A program made the position numbers and the translations under genes. Of a stretch of DNA of 64,000 bases, positions 1-10,169 are shown one piece after another. This DNA is from Psococerastis gibbosa (lineage: Eukaryota > Arthropoda > Insecta > Psocodea > Psocidae): positions 6,657,419 to 6,721,418 of the forward strand of contig OZ020486.1 of NCBI GenBank assembly GCA_963971405.1, in the 5' to 3' direction. Position 1 is the first letter of the stretch; every line of letters begins with the position of its first letter. The notes beneath the pieces were generated by a model. The model had not been told where the DNA came from. It did no database searches and saw only the letters and a program-made list of their open reading frames with translations.

Positions 1-164
1 AATAACTAACAGATGCATGTTTATATTGACACAATTGGGAAGTTTGGAAAAAGAATGATGAGATAGAGATTGGCCTCAGGCGGGCGCGGTTTGACTTTCT
101 TGTGGCTGCCTTTATGGACCACGTCGATTTGATTGACCTGTCTTTGAAGGACATTTTAATTACT

Positions 165-1400
165 GTCTTTTCTCTGGAATCAAGCGTCAAAAGAAAACAC
201 ATCAAAACTCCAGAAAATATTAAATCAAGCCATTGGCGTATATAGGGGGGTCCTGGGGGGGGGGGTGAGCCCCCCCGCCAGGTCCACCCGTAGCCCCCCC
301 CCCCCAGGATTTCTGGTGATGACTGGTGTTATGGAGGCTAAAGGCATAGTATCCACAATAATGAAAGAGAAATTAATTCTTAGTATGCTTATTTTACATG
401 AAAAAAATCAAGTACTTTCGCAAAAAATATATAACTCAAAATGCTTAAAACCCCAATACTTCTGACCTATTTTTTCAAATTTTTTCTTCGGGGGAGACCC
501 CCGGGCCCCCCTCAGTGGTATGGTTTATTCGTCTGTAAATCCTCAACTATACTGCTTGCAAAATGCGTAAAACCTACCTAATTTAGGCCTATTCATCAGT
601 TTTTTTTCTCCGGGGGACCCGGGCCCCCCTGATTGGTAGGTTTATTCGTCGTCATAATATCACAATTGTACTGCTTGCATACATTGGCGTAAATGGGGAG
701 GTCCTGGGGTAAGCCTCCCCCTCAAAAGCACCCTTAGCCCCCCCCCCAGGATTTCTGGTGACAAAGACGTTATGGAGGCGAAAGGCCAATACAACCCACA
801 ATAACGAAAGGGAAATTAATTCTTGGTATACTTATTTCACATGAAAGACATCATAAAAAAATTAACATATTGACCAAGAACTTTCACAAAAATATATTAC
901 TCAAAATGCTTAAAACACCAATATTTCAGACCTATTTTTTCTTCGGGGGAGACCCCCGGGTCCCCCTCAATGATGACTTTATTTGTCTGTAAAATCTCAA
1001 CTACACTGCTTGCAAAATGCGTAAAACCTCCCTAATTTGGGCCTATTCATCAATTTTTTTCTCCGGGGGAGTCTCCCTAAAGCCCCCCCCCCCTAAAAAT
1101 TTTGGGAATTTACGCCAATGAATCAAGCCATGAGAATCATTCTGCGAGCGGAATGGGATACCCCTATAAAGGAGATGGTGATGAAATTAGACTGGTTAAC
1201 AATTGAAGAAAACCTCTACTTGGACACTATGACATTAATATGCAAAATCGATAAAGGTCTGAGACCCGAGTACCTAGCCCTAACTATGAGATACCAAGAA
1301 AGACACACCTACGAGACGAGAGAAAAATCTAACTACTAGTGGTAGTCAAGTCAGGAAGACAATATTTCAAGACGGAATCTCCGAATATAACAAACTAAGC
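165..1400 (+). pseudogene. Non-LTR reverse-transcriptase C-terminal fragment, split by a hAT-like insertion
   Basis: The reading frame before 231 and after 1120 joins into a typical non-LTR retrotransposon C-terminal segment: ...LQKILNQAMRIIL..., then ...LDWLTIEENLYLDTM and a YETR motif, ending near 1339 with a recognisable tail (FQDGISEYN) beyond a stop. The domain is interrupted at 231-1120 by another element whose 8-bp target duplication lies inside the coding frame. Nothing upstream of about 165 stays in frame, so this is a dead 3' piece. It belongs to the Jockey/CR1/I-type assemblage; the exact clade cannot be assigned by eye. Confidence 0.65.
231..1120. mobile_element. Non-autonomous hAT-like element, internally duplicated
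   Basis: Termini are CATTGGCGTA and its inverse TACGCCAATG, flanked by a perfect 8-bp duplication AATCAAGC at 223-230 and 1121-1128. The 8-bp duplication and short CA...TG inverted ends fit hAT. Inside there are two tandem half-units (about 231-680 and 684-1120), each carrying G/C homopolymer blocks, 'aggatttctggtga', and 'ctccgggggaga'. No transposase is visible. A second copy lies at 36251-36835. Confidence 0.75.
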
Positions 1401-1634
1401 TGAAGAATAGAATAGAATAGAAATAGAATAGAAAAAAATTTTTATTACATCACACAGCCGTAGCCCTTATGTGTATAAATATTACATAATATAAAGCGAA
1501 AAAACAACAACAAAAATTCCTACTGTTTATAGCCTATTGTAACTTCTTATTAAATAATTTAAATTTATATAAAAAAAAACCTACCTAACTACCAAAGAAC
1601 AACGTAATATATAAATATATCCTAACTACCATTC

Positions 1635-4493
1635 TTACAATATAATTTGGTTACAAGTTCCTCTGTATAATTCTAAGCTTTGCATAAACGGATCTAAGGT
1701 GTCATGATCATTTAGTAAATGAGTGAGCCTGTTTACTGGAGAATTTATGGCTACGTCAATCCTGTTTTGCGGCTGGTAAAATAAGTTAAAATTTCTTGTT
1801 GGAAACTGGGGTACAATAAAATTTAGTTTGCTCAAGAAATTTTGATTGTCTTCTAGGCCATTTAATACTTTATAGATATATATGGCATCAGCAATTTTAC
1901 GTCGTGCGCACAGACTCTTCGCCTCATATTTTTCTAACAGAGTAGAATATGGTATATATGTGGGATCAATTTTATCAAACTTTCTCGTCAAATATTTTAA
2001 GAACTTTTTTTGCACTTTTTCAATTTGTTTTATTTTGGTTTGGTGGTAAGGATTCCACACCACACTACCATATTCAAGCTTGCTTCGAACAAATGAGTTG
2101 AATAATACCATAATCGTTTTCCATTCCAGGAAATAAACTGAGCATCTTTTGATGAATCCTAACATACGATAGGCCTCATTAACTTTTTTACTTATGTGGT
2201 TTTCGAACGTTAGTTTAGAGTCAAAGATAACGCCCAGATCCTTTGTCTCTTCCTTTCTCTCTAAAGGTCTATCTAACAGTGTGTACTCATTCAATATTAT
2301 ATCATGTTTTAACGTATATGTTATGATAAAGCATTTTTCTACATTTAGTTGAAGCTTATTTCTTTCACACCATTCTACCACTCTTTCTATGTCCCTTTGG
2401 AGTAATTTACAGTCATTTCTGTCAGTAATTTTTTTACACAGTTTAAAATCATCTGCAAATAGATAACAACTGCAACTTCTTATTACCTCTGGTAGATCAT
2501 TTATTATTAATAGGAAACATAACGGTCCTAGATTTGATCCTTGCGGTACCGATGAGTTAATTGAATAGGTTTCCGAGTAACTACCATTATATAATACTGT
2601 TTGTGTCCTACCACATAAGTAAGAGTGAAAGAGTTCTATCAGTTCATCAGAAAATCCAAATTGTCTTAATTTCCTTAGTAGGACTTCGAAATCCACTAGA
2701 TCGAAGGCTTTGCGATAGTCTGTGTACACAACGTCAAATTGAAGCCTATTATTGAAGCTTAAAATAATTTCTTCTTCAAAGTTCACTAGATTTGTCACTG
2801 TTGACCGCTTACTCATGAAACCGTACTGATGCTCAGAAATTAGTGATTTCACTTGTTGAATAATTTTTTTATACAGAATAGATTCTAATATTTTACTTGG
2901 AGTGCTCAAAAGTGAAATTGGCCTATATTGATTAATCTGTTTCGCCATCGGCGTTTTAGGTATAGGGCATACAATGGAGTTTTTCCATACGGTAGGAAAC
3001 TTGTTATTTTTAAGTGACAAGTTGCAAATATACCACATTGGATCAATGAGAAAGGTTGAATATAATTTATAAAAGAATTGTGGTATTCCATCTCTTCCTT
3101 TCGATTTTTTAGGCATTAATTTTTTAAATGCTTCAATGATATCACTCCTTTGAAGACAACCAATTTTTACCATATTAACTCCTACAGGTATTGGTTCTGA
3201 AATAATGGCCTGTAAATCAAAGCTGGGTGGATGCTGCGCGTACACTGATTTAAAGTAGCTGGCAAATGCTTGTGTTTTTTCTTTATCGTGTAGTAAAATG
3301 TTTCCATTATTTAACAACACTTGATCACCATTTGAATTTGACTTTTTACTTTTAATAAATTTCCAAAAATCCACTGGATTTTCCACTATATTTTTTTCTT
3401 GTTGACCATTATAAGTCCGTAAAACTTGCTTAATTTCTATTTTTAACTCGCTGCGGACTTTTGAATAAGATGCATAGTCTGAACCTAAATTAGTTTTTTT
3501 AAATTTTTTTCTTAGACGCTCTTTCAACTTAATTTTATTTATAATTTCTTTGGTAAACCAGATAGGCCACTTGCTCTTTTTAAAAGAAATTTTAGGTACA
3601 AAGGCGTTTAATAATTTATATATAATTTCATAAAATATTGTAACTGCAGCATCCACATCACTTTGTTGGTACAATTCTGACCAATCAACCTTGCTGATTG
3701 ATTGAAGTAAGCCCTGACTATCAGCTTTCTGAAAATTATACTGAGCTTCTTTTGGAGTTTCAGGCCATTTTGCCTTAAAGGTACAAATAGTTATTTCTAA
3801 GCTTGGGTGATTTCTATCATTTTTAACTAAAGGAAACGTCGCTTTTCCTACCGTACACACCTGCAAATTTGTCAATACATAGTCAAGATAGTATCCATTA
3901 ACATTTGTCACATGGTTAAATTGGCTCAGATTGAAATATGATATATTCCTTAACACATAATTTTCCAAAGCCGGTACAGTGCCAATCATATTATTCATCC
4001 AGTATTTACTAAGATTTTTTAAGTTAAAATCACCCATAAGTAAAATTTTACCATTAATCTCCTTCTCATATTCATGTAATTTGTCAAAAAAACTTTTAAA
4101 ATGACTTCGTGGGGCGTTTACAATGAAATAAACTACTCCAATGCATAAGCAGGAGTTGGGTCTAATATATACTTTAATCCAAATGGACTCGGTGACGTCA
4201 TCTTCCAAAATAAACAATCTCTCAGTTTTATATTCCTTCTTTATGGCTATTGCCACACCCCCTCCATCACCCTTATTCGCCTTTTTCAGATCTCTATCTT
4301 TGCGATATACTGTGTAGTTTCCCCCGAAAATTTCAGAATTTAAGTACCCATCATTTAACCATGTTTCAGTAAAAGTTACACAGTCGTAGTCCGTAATGGA
4401 CAAGTTCATATATAATTCTGAAGTTTTAGTTTTGGCCCCATTTAGATTTTGATAATATATATTAAAATTATTTATATCTTTATCCATAGCCAA
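1635..4493 (-). CDS. ORF2: endonuclease and reverse transcriptase of the non-LTR element
   Basis: A 952-residue polyprotein. The N-terminal third is an APE-type endonuclease: NLNGAK near residue 17, TETWL near 41, GGGVAIAI near 77, GDFNL near 155, YYLDYVL near 200, and the C-terminal catalytic region NDRNHPSLEI. The central part is a reverse transcriptase with QYRPISLLS, QYGFMSKRS, YTDYRKAFDLVD, VPQGSNLGPL and the catalytic FADD box. The C-terminal part has the usual WNPYHQTKI and cysteine-poor thumb region. It nicks chromosomal DNA and copies element RNA at the nick (target-primed reverse transcription). All catalytic motifs look intact and there is no internal stop. It starts at the first ATG after the ORF1 spacer. 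Confidence 0.93.
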   Translation of the reverse strand: MAMDKDINNFNIYYQNLNGAKTKTSELYMNLSITDYDCVTFTETWLNDGYLNSEIFGGNYTVYRKDRDLKKANKGDGGGVAIAIKKEYKTERLFILEDDVTESIWIKVYIRPNSCLCIGVVYFIVNAPRSHFKSFFDKLHEYEKEINGKILLMGDFNLKNLSKYWMNNMIGTVPALENYVLRNISYFNLSQFNHVTNVNGYYLDYVLTNLQVCTVGKATFPLVKNDRNHPSLEITICTFKAKWPETPKEAQYNFQKADSQGLLQSISKVDWSELYQQSDVDAAVTIFYEIIYKLLNAFVPKISFKKSKWPIWFTKEIINKIKLKERLRKKFKKTNLGSDYASYSKVRSELKIEIKQVLRTYNGQQEKNIVENPVDFWKFIKSKKSNSNGDQVLLNNGNILLHDKEKTQAFASYFKSVYAQHPPSFDLQAIISEPIPVGVNMVKIGCLQRSDIIEAFKKLMPKKSKGRDGIPQFFYKLYSTFLIDPMWYICNLSLKNNKFPTVWKNSIVCPIPKTPMAKQINQYRPISLLSTPSKILESILYKKIIQQVKSLISEHQYGFMSKRSTVTNLVNFEEEIILSFNNRLQFDVVYTDYRKAFDLVDFEVLLRKLRQFGFSDELIELFHSYLCGRTQTVLYNGSYSETYSINSSVPQGSNLGPLCFLLIINDLPEVIRSCSCYLFADDFKLCKKITDRNDCKLLQRDIERVVEWCERNKLQLNVEKCFIITYTLKHDIILNEYTLLDRPLERKEETKDLGVIFDSKLTFENHISKKVNEAYRMLGFIKRCSVYFLEWKTIMVLFNSFVRSKLEYGSVVWNPYHQTKIKQIEKVQKKFLKYLTRKFDKIDPTYIPYSTLLEKYEAKSLCARRKIADAIYIYKVLNGLEDNQNFLSKLNFIVPQFPTRNFNLFYQPQNRIDVAINSPVNRLTHLLNDHDTLDPFMQSLELYRGTCNQIIL

Positions 4494-4626
4494 ATTTTAA
4501 CATTACATAGTCATAAACAAAATGAAAATAAATAAAAATTCTTCCTAATAGGTAATACATTACCATTGAATGGTGTACTATACTATTGTATTGGTAGTTT
4601 CCTAAATTCAAACAATAGAAGAGTAG

Positions 4627-5622
4627 TCAGTCCATTGCCTTGATGCCAGTTGGGATGTCAGCAGGAGTTTTAATTAGTAGCACCGGCGAGCCCTCGCTTT
4701 TCCTCATATGCACGTTTCCATTAGAATCAACCCAGCAGTATGCGAAGTTATGTTTTTTCTTTGCCTCTCTTGCTCTCCAATACAGTTCTTTTCTCCATGG
4801 ACTCAGGTTTACATTAATATATATTTTTTCATCATCACTCCCTCCTATTATATTATTACTCACTAGACCCGTAACCTTCTTTTTTAGCCATACATCTCTT
4901 ACACGTTTAGATATAAATTGGACAAGAATTGCCTTCCTTTTATTTACCAGCTTAGATGTTCGATATAGGCTGTCCACCTCCCCCTCTTCATAGTTTATCA
5001 TTAGTTCCCTGGCTAGGGTTTTCATGATATCATGCAAATTTTCACCATGTCTCTCTTGTATTCCTGAAATCTCAATATTTTTGTTTTTGCTTATTTGTTC
5101 CTGGTCACACAATGTTAGTCTCATCTTCATTAAATCCGTTCTAACAGCAAAATTCTCTTTCTCCAACTCACTGATTTTATTTTGATATGTAGTCAATCTC
5201 TTGTCATGAGCTTTAACTTTATCATCAAGAGCGTTTAATTTAATTAATATTTCATCAGACTTATCTGATTGATACTGTATTGCCACCACCAATTTGTTTA
5301 GTAGAGAACATACGTTCTTAATTTGATTTCCCATTTCCTCCAGTGATTCTGTTTTTATTTCCTCTAAAATTGGCAAATCAATTTCTGACTCCGCTCCTGA
5401 ATTCTTAGTTCTATTTTTCATGATATCAGTACACGTTGTACATACCCATTTCTTCTTTTCCGCATCTGATTTGGCTCTGTATCCTCTGGCTGATAAACTG
5501 CTACACTCTAAATGGTATTTTCCTCCACATAGACCATGGCATACTACTTCTATAGAGCCTATGTGAATTTGTTCATTGCAACGCTTGCAAATCGACATGA
5601 TTTGATTGGAAAACCTTTTCAA
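4627..5622 (-). CDS. ORF1: PHD-finger/coiled-coil RNA-binding protein of the non-LTR element
   Basis: 331 residues. Residues about 12-65 hold a Cys/His cluster (CKRC, CHGLCGGKYHLEC, CTTC) of PHD zinc-finger type. Residues about 105-175 are heptad-rich and probably coiled coil. Residues about 180-315 resemble the RRM/C-terminal domain of LINE ORF1 proteins (NIEISGIQE, YRTSK, VQFISKRVRD). In this family ORF1 packages element RNA. A downstream Met at residue 9 (MSICKRC) is an alternative start and sits closer to the zinc finger. It is paired with ORF2 in the same direction. Confidence 0.85.
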   Translation of the reverse strand: MKRFSNQIMSICKRCNEQIHIGSIEVVCHGLCGGKYHLECSSLSARGYRAKSDAEKKKWVCTTCTDIMKNRTKNSGAESEIDLPILEEIKTESLEEMGNQIKNVCSLLNKLVVAIQYQSDKSDEILIKLNALDDKVKAHDKRLTTYQNKISELEKENFAVRTDLMKMRLTLCDQEQISKNKNIEISGIQERHGENLHDIMKTLARELMINYEEGEVDSLYRTSKLVNKRKAILVQFISKRVRDVWLKKKVTGLVSNNIIGGSDDEKIYINVNLSPWRKELYWRAREAKKKHNFAYCWVDSNGNVHMRKSEGSPVLLIKTPADIPTGIKAMD

Positions 5623-5745
5623 TATTCAGTTGGCAAATCGTGATTTAACAAGGAAAAACAACTGTGAGATCCAGAGTGTATCCAGTCTAAGTTAACTTCT
5701 TGCACTAGCTTGTACACTAATATAATTTTTTGTATATTTTGTCAC

Positions 5746-5782
5746 TTTTATGGTTTTTATGGTTTATGGTTTATGGTTTAAT
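5746..5782 (+). repeat. Short (GGTTTAT)n tandem repeat
   Basis: Four to five imperfect copies of a 7-bp unit, just past the 5' side of the non-LTR element. It could mark the 5' insertion boundary of that element. Confidence 0.6.
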
Positions 5783-6166
5783 AAGAGAATGCAATACAGT
5801 GGAAATGCTCAGAAAAAAACTAAAAGAAGTGATTGTGTGTAAAAGGTTAAATGACTGTGCTGATCAAGGATGAAAGACAATTAGTAGACTGCACTGTGAC
5901 CTGTTGTTAACAAAGAAGTGTTTCACTTCTAAGTTTTCAACAACAACAACATGGCTGTCTTTGCTGCTAATGGTTTTCAGCAGTTGATTAATTGGCAACG
6001 ACACTAGTTTGAATGACTGGGATGCAGTGCTGTGATCACAATAATTATATGCTGTTCCCCCAAACCCTACCAGCCAGATCTCTTAAAATAATAATTATGA
6101 TAACAATAATACCAAGAAATAGAACAACAGTGTGTTTTGTGTGCCTAAAGATTTAATTTGTTGTAG
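5783..6166. other. Non-coding stretch before the first visible RCC1L exon
   Basis: No exon with an RCC1 blade motif was found here. It contains short ORFs only (for example an 18-codon ORF from an ATG near 5951). It ends in a pyrimidine-rich acceptor (TTTGTTGTAG). Confidence 0.4.
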
Positions 6167-6243
6167 GTGTTCACGAGCCCCGCCGAGACGCTCCATTAGG
6201 CCTAATATTATCTCCCGTTCCCATAGCATTACCGATGAAAAAG
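6167..6243 (+). CDS. RCC1L: RCC1L exon (first one visible)
   Basis: It encodes VHEP...LSPVPIALPMKK, aligning with the EPSPVSLPL stretch that precedes the second blade of RCC1L. Acceptor TTGTAG/G, donor AAG/GTCAGT. It enters with two nucleotides of a split codon and ends in phase 0. This is the least certain exon because it is short. Confidence 0.65.
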
Positions 6244-6350
6244 GTCAGTCCTTATCGTTTTTATTTCATGACAACGGCCTTAGTGGTCTGTCTTTGTTTT
6301 AGTCAGGAAGGTAGAATCGAGGAATAATGTATATATGCAGATTATTTTAA

Positions 6351-6455
6351 AATGAACTGTTTAACTATGAAGCTGTGAAATTGCGATATGAGAAGCAGTG
6401 GAGAGAAAAGGAGGCTCGTGCCGCATTGAGGACTCTTTTGAATGACATGCTGTAA
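6351..6455 (+). pseudogene. Coding-like 34-codon tail with a downstream AATAAA, probably a retroelement or retrocopy 3' end
   Basis: Inside an RCC1L intron, an open frame ending ...WREKEARAALRTLLNDML and a TAA looks protein-like (charged helix). An AATAAA lies at 6638-6643. The frame is closed upstream by a stop at 6348 and has no acceptor in frame, so it is not an RCC1L exon. The family was not recognised. Confidence 0.3.
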
Positions 6456-7076
6456 ATTATAAATGTACCAGTATGTAGTAGTATTGCATTACTATAGGTA
6501 TAAGTACTATAAGCGCTATAGTTGTATTTTTAGATTTTTAGTTTTCACTGGTTATTTTAATTAGGCTGCTAAGTCATTTACATGTAAAATATTTTATGTT
6601 GATAATTGTAAAATTGGCAAGACCGTGTATTTTGATGAATAAATCTCATTGATTGTTTGGCAGCAACATATTATCCTCCATTTCTCTTGGTCCAGCGCTT
6701 TCTTTTTTAGCTGTAAATACGTTCGAGCTCATGCGTTCTCATTCTGTTGATCCATGAATTCCATCTTCTGCCACCCTCATCTATCAGTTCCTTCCACTGT
6801 GTGCTCAGTGATGGTGTGTACCAGATTTTCTTGTCCTAACAAATTCTCTTTAACTTCGCTCTTCAACTTCTTGTATGAGGTAGCAGCTGTCTCTCTTCTT
6901 CAATAGCCTCTAGGCACTCTTCCATTGGTCACGTAGTCTCTCCTACTAACTGATCTGAAGCATGCTTCTGTAAAACCACAGAGCTGATTACTGATAGTCA
7001 TAATGATGTTGAACCAACCAACATTCAGTAGGATGACAAGCGTATTGTTCTTAACAAAACAATTATTGTTTTTTAG

Positions 7077-7285
7077 CTGAAAATTCGTAGTATTGGAGCT
7101 GGTCGTGCACATACAGCTGCTGTCACAGACGACGGCCATGTTTATTTATTTGGTAACAACGCATACGGCCAGTGTGGTAGACGAATTATTGATGGCGAAA
7201 ATTATAGCGGAAATAACATAGTACACAGCGTATCTAGTCTTGAAGGAGAGCCCGTAAAACGTGTAGAATGTGGACAGGATCATAC
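7077..7285 (+). CDS. RCC1L: RCC1L exon with a complete propeller blade
   Basis: Encodes IRSIGAGRAHTAAVTDDG then VYLFGNNAYGQCGRR and ends in VECGQDHT, the alternation of 'G-x-xH' and 'x-G-x-N/D-x-x-G-Q-x-G' typical of RCC1 blades. Acceptor TTTTTTAG/C, donor AC/GTAAGT, leaving in phase 2. Confidence 0.9.
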
Positions 7286-7761
7286 GTAAGTTGTGTTTTT
7301 TGCATATATGTCTAATTGGCCTTGAAATGTATTATTTATTTATTTCTTGTGCACACGTGTATTAGAAATACTTGACGCGCAATAAAAATAATGTCATGAT
7401 GTAATGGATATAAGCCCAATGCCAACGCCTCAGTGGTTTTTGTGACATTATTGATATGGTTTTCGTTTGAATCTTTGCCCATTGGCAAACTGGCTCAAGT
7501 CCTTGATGTCAACCCACACCGTCCACAAGCGTTAATGGACAAGCTGAGAAAAGCTTACCATTGACATTTGACACAATGTAACACTCGCTAGTCGTGAGCA
7601 TGACTTAACCAAGTATGGGTATAAGCTCAGTAGTTTTCAATTTTAGTGAGTACGACCACCCAAAATTTTAACCAGGTTAATCGTAGCAGTGTTGAAGATA
7701 GGGAATAAAATAATTTGATGTTTGCTAACTAAAAACGATAATGTTCGATTTTTACTTGCAG

Positions 7762-7934
7762 AATTTTTCTGACAGAATCGGGTCGAGTATTTGCATGTGG
7801 ATGGGGAGCGGACGGTCAAACAGGACTTGGCCACTACAAAAATTGTGGACACCCATCTCCTGTGGTTGGTGATATTCAGGGGGAGAACATAGTAAAGGTG
7901 TCCTCCAAGGCGGACTGTGTTCTAGCTATTAATG
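7762..7934 (+). CDS. RCC1L: RCC1L exon with the GWGADGQTGLGHY blade
   Basis: Acceptor TTACTTGCAG/A, donor AATG/GTAAGT. The blade motif CGWGADGQTGLGHY is the most diagnostic RCC1L feature in the gene. It ends KADCVLAINg. Confidence 0.93.
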
Positions 7935-8164
7935 GTAAGTAAAGTAAATGCAAGGAACAGGTAGAGATCTATCTTAAAGCGTACTTCCAAACACTTCGTC
8001 AAAAGGTGTGCTCGACATCTTCTGTGGCACTATACTGACTTTCTAGGGCAATTTTTCCTTGTCAGTACACGAAACAAAAGCATATATTTGTGTAACTCGA
8101 GCCGTTTGGCGTTTGAACAAACAACTGTACAGTGTAGCGTATTATTTCACCTTGTTTATTTCAG

Positions 8165-8329
8165 AAAAGGGTGACGTGTTTGGTTGGGGCAATTCGGAGT
8201 ACAGTCAGATATTCGGCGAAGAGTCGGAGCACCAGCAAGTAAACAAAGCGGTGGCACTAGAAAAATGTCGTGGTTTTGGCAAAATTATTGACGTGGCAGC
8301 AGCTGGGTCGTTTTGCCTCATGCTCAATG
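8165..8329 (+). CDS. RCC1L: RCC1L exon
   Basis: Acceptor TTTATTTCAG/A, donor AATG/GTATGC. Encodes EKGDVFGWGNSEYSQ and a cysteine-poor connecting strand, ending in GSFCLMLNg. Phase 1 in and out. Confidence 0.9.
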
Positions 8330-8412
8330 GTATGCTTTGAGTTTCATCTATGCATAGAGATGCATAGCGTTAGTATGTACCCCGCATACCTTAGGTTAAG
8401 GGGGCCTACAAT

Positions 8413-8770
8413 GTGTTTAGAAATGTTAGAAATATTGAAGAATACACGAATTATTATTATTATTATTATTACAAAACTAGATATACGAGGCCACAACAAA
8501 GGTTACAGATACCAATTACATACAATAAATATGGGGACAGGGAAAATAATGTGCGTATAAAAAAATTGTTCAACGAAATCCCCCAAGCTATAAAAAATGA
8601 AGAAAAAATTGGGAAAGCAGAAAAAGTAATAAAAAAATGGTTGCTAGAGACTCAATAGGTAAGACCTATTGAACTCACAATACCCTTAAAAAGTTGCAAC
8701 ATTTAGTGAAGAAGATGCCACCCCCGACAAGCGGAAGCTTTGGGGTGGTCGTGAATTGTAATTAGCCTAT
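8413..8770 (+). pseudogene. Non-LTR reverse-transcriptase 3' fragment in an RCC1L intron
   Basis: The open frame ends ...NVRIKKLFNEIPQAIKN...IKKWLLETQ, the common C-terminal pattern of Jockey/I-type reverse transcriptases, followed by an A/T-rich 3' UTR. It carries an in-frame (ATT) run coding poly-Tyr at about 8450-8472. Confidence 0.6.
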
Positions 8771-9009
8771 ATTTATTTTGAATTAATATAATCCCCTAGC
8801 TGTTAGGAAAAAAAAATTATTTGAGGGTTCTTAGGCCAGGGGGGCAGGTTCCTCCACCCCAATAAAAAGTTGTTTGTGAACCGTTGGTGTATGTGGTTAA
8901 CATCTCTCCGGTAATGCAAAGATAGTGGGTTAAAATTCTGCTCTGACTTTTTTCCCCTGATTTCCTCTTCCAAATACCTTTCTATTACATTCAAAGTCTT
9001 TGTTAACAG

Positions 9010-9269
9010 ACGAAGGCGAGGTGTTTTCCTGGGGCTACGGCATCCTCGGCCACGGCCCCGCTGTTCAGCAGTCCTGGACTCCAAAGCTAATCCCCCCGAC
9101 GTTATTCGGCCGCAACGAGTTCCGAGCAGACTCAAAAGTCACTTCTATAGCTGCGGGACTGCATTTTAGTTCTGCTATCAGCAACTATGGCGATTTGTAC
9201 ACATGGGGTAAAAATAGATCCTCCTGTCTCGGCTTAGGGGATGAGGAAGACCAGTTTTTTCCCTTAAGG
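9010..9269 (+). CDS. RCC1L: RCC1L exon spanning two blades
   Basis: Acceptor TTGTTAACAG/A, donor AAGG/GTAAGT. Encodes DEGEVFSWGYGILGHGP, then KLIPPTLFGRNEF, then GLHFSSAISNYGDLYTWGKN and CLGLGDEEDQFFPLR. The order and wording match RCC1L (human: WGYGILGKGP, IPPTLFG, WGKN). Confidence 0.93.
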
Positions 9270-9628
9270 GTAAGTTACTGTATGGATTATACTCTTAGAA
9301 AGGAAAGTGAGAAAATTATGAAAACAAAATTTTTTGTTGTATTTATCCCTCGTTCTTCCTTCGTGCTATATTTATGTGTCCGAGCCATTGCAGTCTTCTC
9401 TCCACCATTTTGTTTCTCCCTTCTCTGGCATCTGCAGGTGAAATTTAGCCACAAGACGTAATCTATTTAGTCACAGTATGCTGGTTTCTTCTTCTTTTGG
9501 CTCTTAAGACCTTGATGAGCCTGCTCAACACCACTCATCCAGTCATTTCGGTTTTATACGACGCTTCACAATCTCTTGGAAGTCAACGGAATTCCAACTC
9601 GCGGTGGTCGATTTCTAATTTGTTTCGT

Positions 9629-9800
9629 TTCACGTGAGCGCCCAAGGCTCACCCTGGAGAGGAAAATTATAAACTACTTGCAAGAAACCGGGCTCACAAG
9701 GGAAAACGCGCAAGACAGAACCGTCTGGAAATACCGCAGCTCTGTCGCCGACCCTCCATGAGGAAATGGCGCGGAAAAAGAAAAAGTAAGTTCTGTCTGC
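9629..9800 (+). pseudogene. RTE/BovB-like reverse-transcriptase tail
   Basis: The frame ...RPRLTLERKI...GLTRENAQDRTVWKYRSSVADPP is the standard C-terminus of RTE-type elements, then a short A-rich tail with GTAAG. Related tails occur on the minus strand at 52861 and 54299. Confidence 0.65.
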
Positions 9801-10097
9801 CTAGTGTACAGGTTTACATGTTTCGATCTATGGTTTGAAGGTAGATGAACATAGATTTTTATCATTTATATAATCGTCTGTAATCAGCCCGGGTGCGATA
9901 CGTGAGTCTTCTCCGCTCCCTTTTGTCTATTCACTTCTGATTATTCAGCACTTCTTCTGGTACTATTCCCACTCGTCTGACTTTAAATCAACAACTTTTC
10001 TGGGGCGTCCATTTTGAATGATGATGACTGAATAGGTTTTTAATAATATAATAGTACCCACTTATTATAATAGTAATATATTCCCCTTTATTTTCAG

Positions 10098-10169
10098 GTA
10101 GCGCTTGGCTTAACTGCCGTAAAAATCTCACTCGGTGTCGACCATTCAGTTTGTCTTACCAAAAGTTAG
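10098..10169 (+). CDS. RCC1L: RCC1L terminal exon
   Basis: Acceptor TTATTTTCAG/G. Encodes VALGLTAVKISLGVDHSVCL TKS and a TAG stop. It closes the propeller with the final GVDHSV strand, as in RCC1L. Confidence 0.9.
   Translation, partial: VALGLTAVKISLGVDHSVCLTKS

Larger units (their letters stand above)
1400..5740 (-). mobile_element. Near full-length non-LTR retrotransposon (Jockey/CR1-like)
   Basis: Two long uninterrupted ORFs on the minus strand (ORF1 4627-5622, ORF2 1635-4493) separated by about 130 bp, followed by a short A/T-rich 3' UTR and a pentanucleotide tail (TTCTA)n at about 1404-1440. Microsatellite tails rather than long poly(A) are usual in CR1/L2-type elements. ORF1 carries a PHD-like zinc finger, ORF2 an APE endonuclease and a reverse transcriptase. 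The absence of stops suggests a young insertion. The 5' end is not sharply defined; it lies between ORF1 and the (GGTTTAT) repeat at 5746. Confidence 0.85.
6167..10169 (+). other. RCC1L: RCC1L (WBSCR16) homologue, gene span of the six 3' exons
   Basis: Six exons (6167-6243, 7077-7285, 7762-7934, 8165-8329, 9010-9269, 10098-10169) give a continuous 317-residue open frame with matching splice phases. It holds RCC1-type seven-bladed propeller repeats: GAGRAHTAAVTDDG, CGQDHT, CGWGADGQTGLGHY, GWGNSEYSQ, WGYGILGHGP, IPPTLFG, WGKNRSSCLGLG, and a final LGVDHSVCLTKS. The motifs GWGADGQTGLGHY and IPPTLFG are hallmarks of RCC1L rather than of nuclear RCC1. In vertebrates RCC1L is mitochondrial, linked to mitoribosome assembly and mitochondrial dynamics. 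The first blade and targeting peptide are missing; they should be upstream of the retroelement cluster or off the window. Introns carry retroelement debris. Confidence 0.88.

Noticed and set aside
4640..4993. 117-codon plus-strand ORF
   Set aside because: It is the antisense of ORF1 of the non-LTR element.
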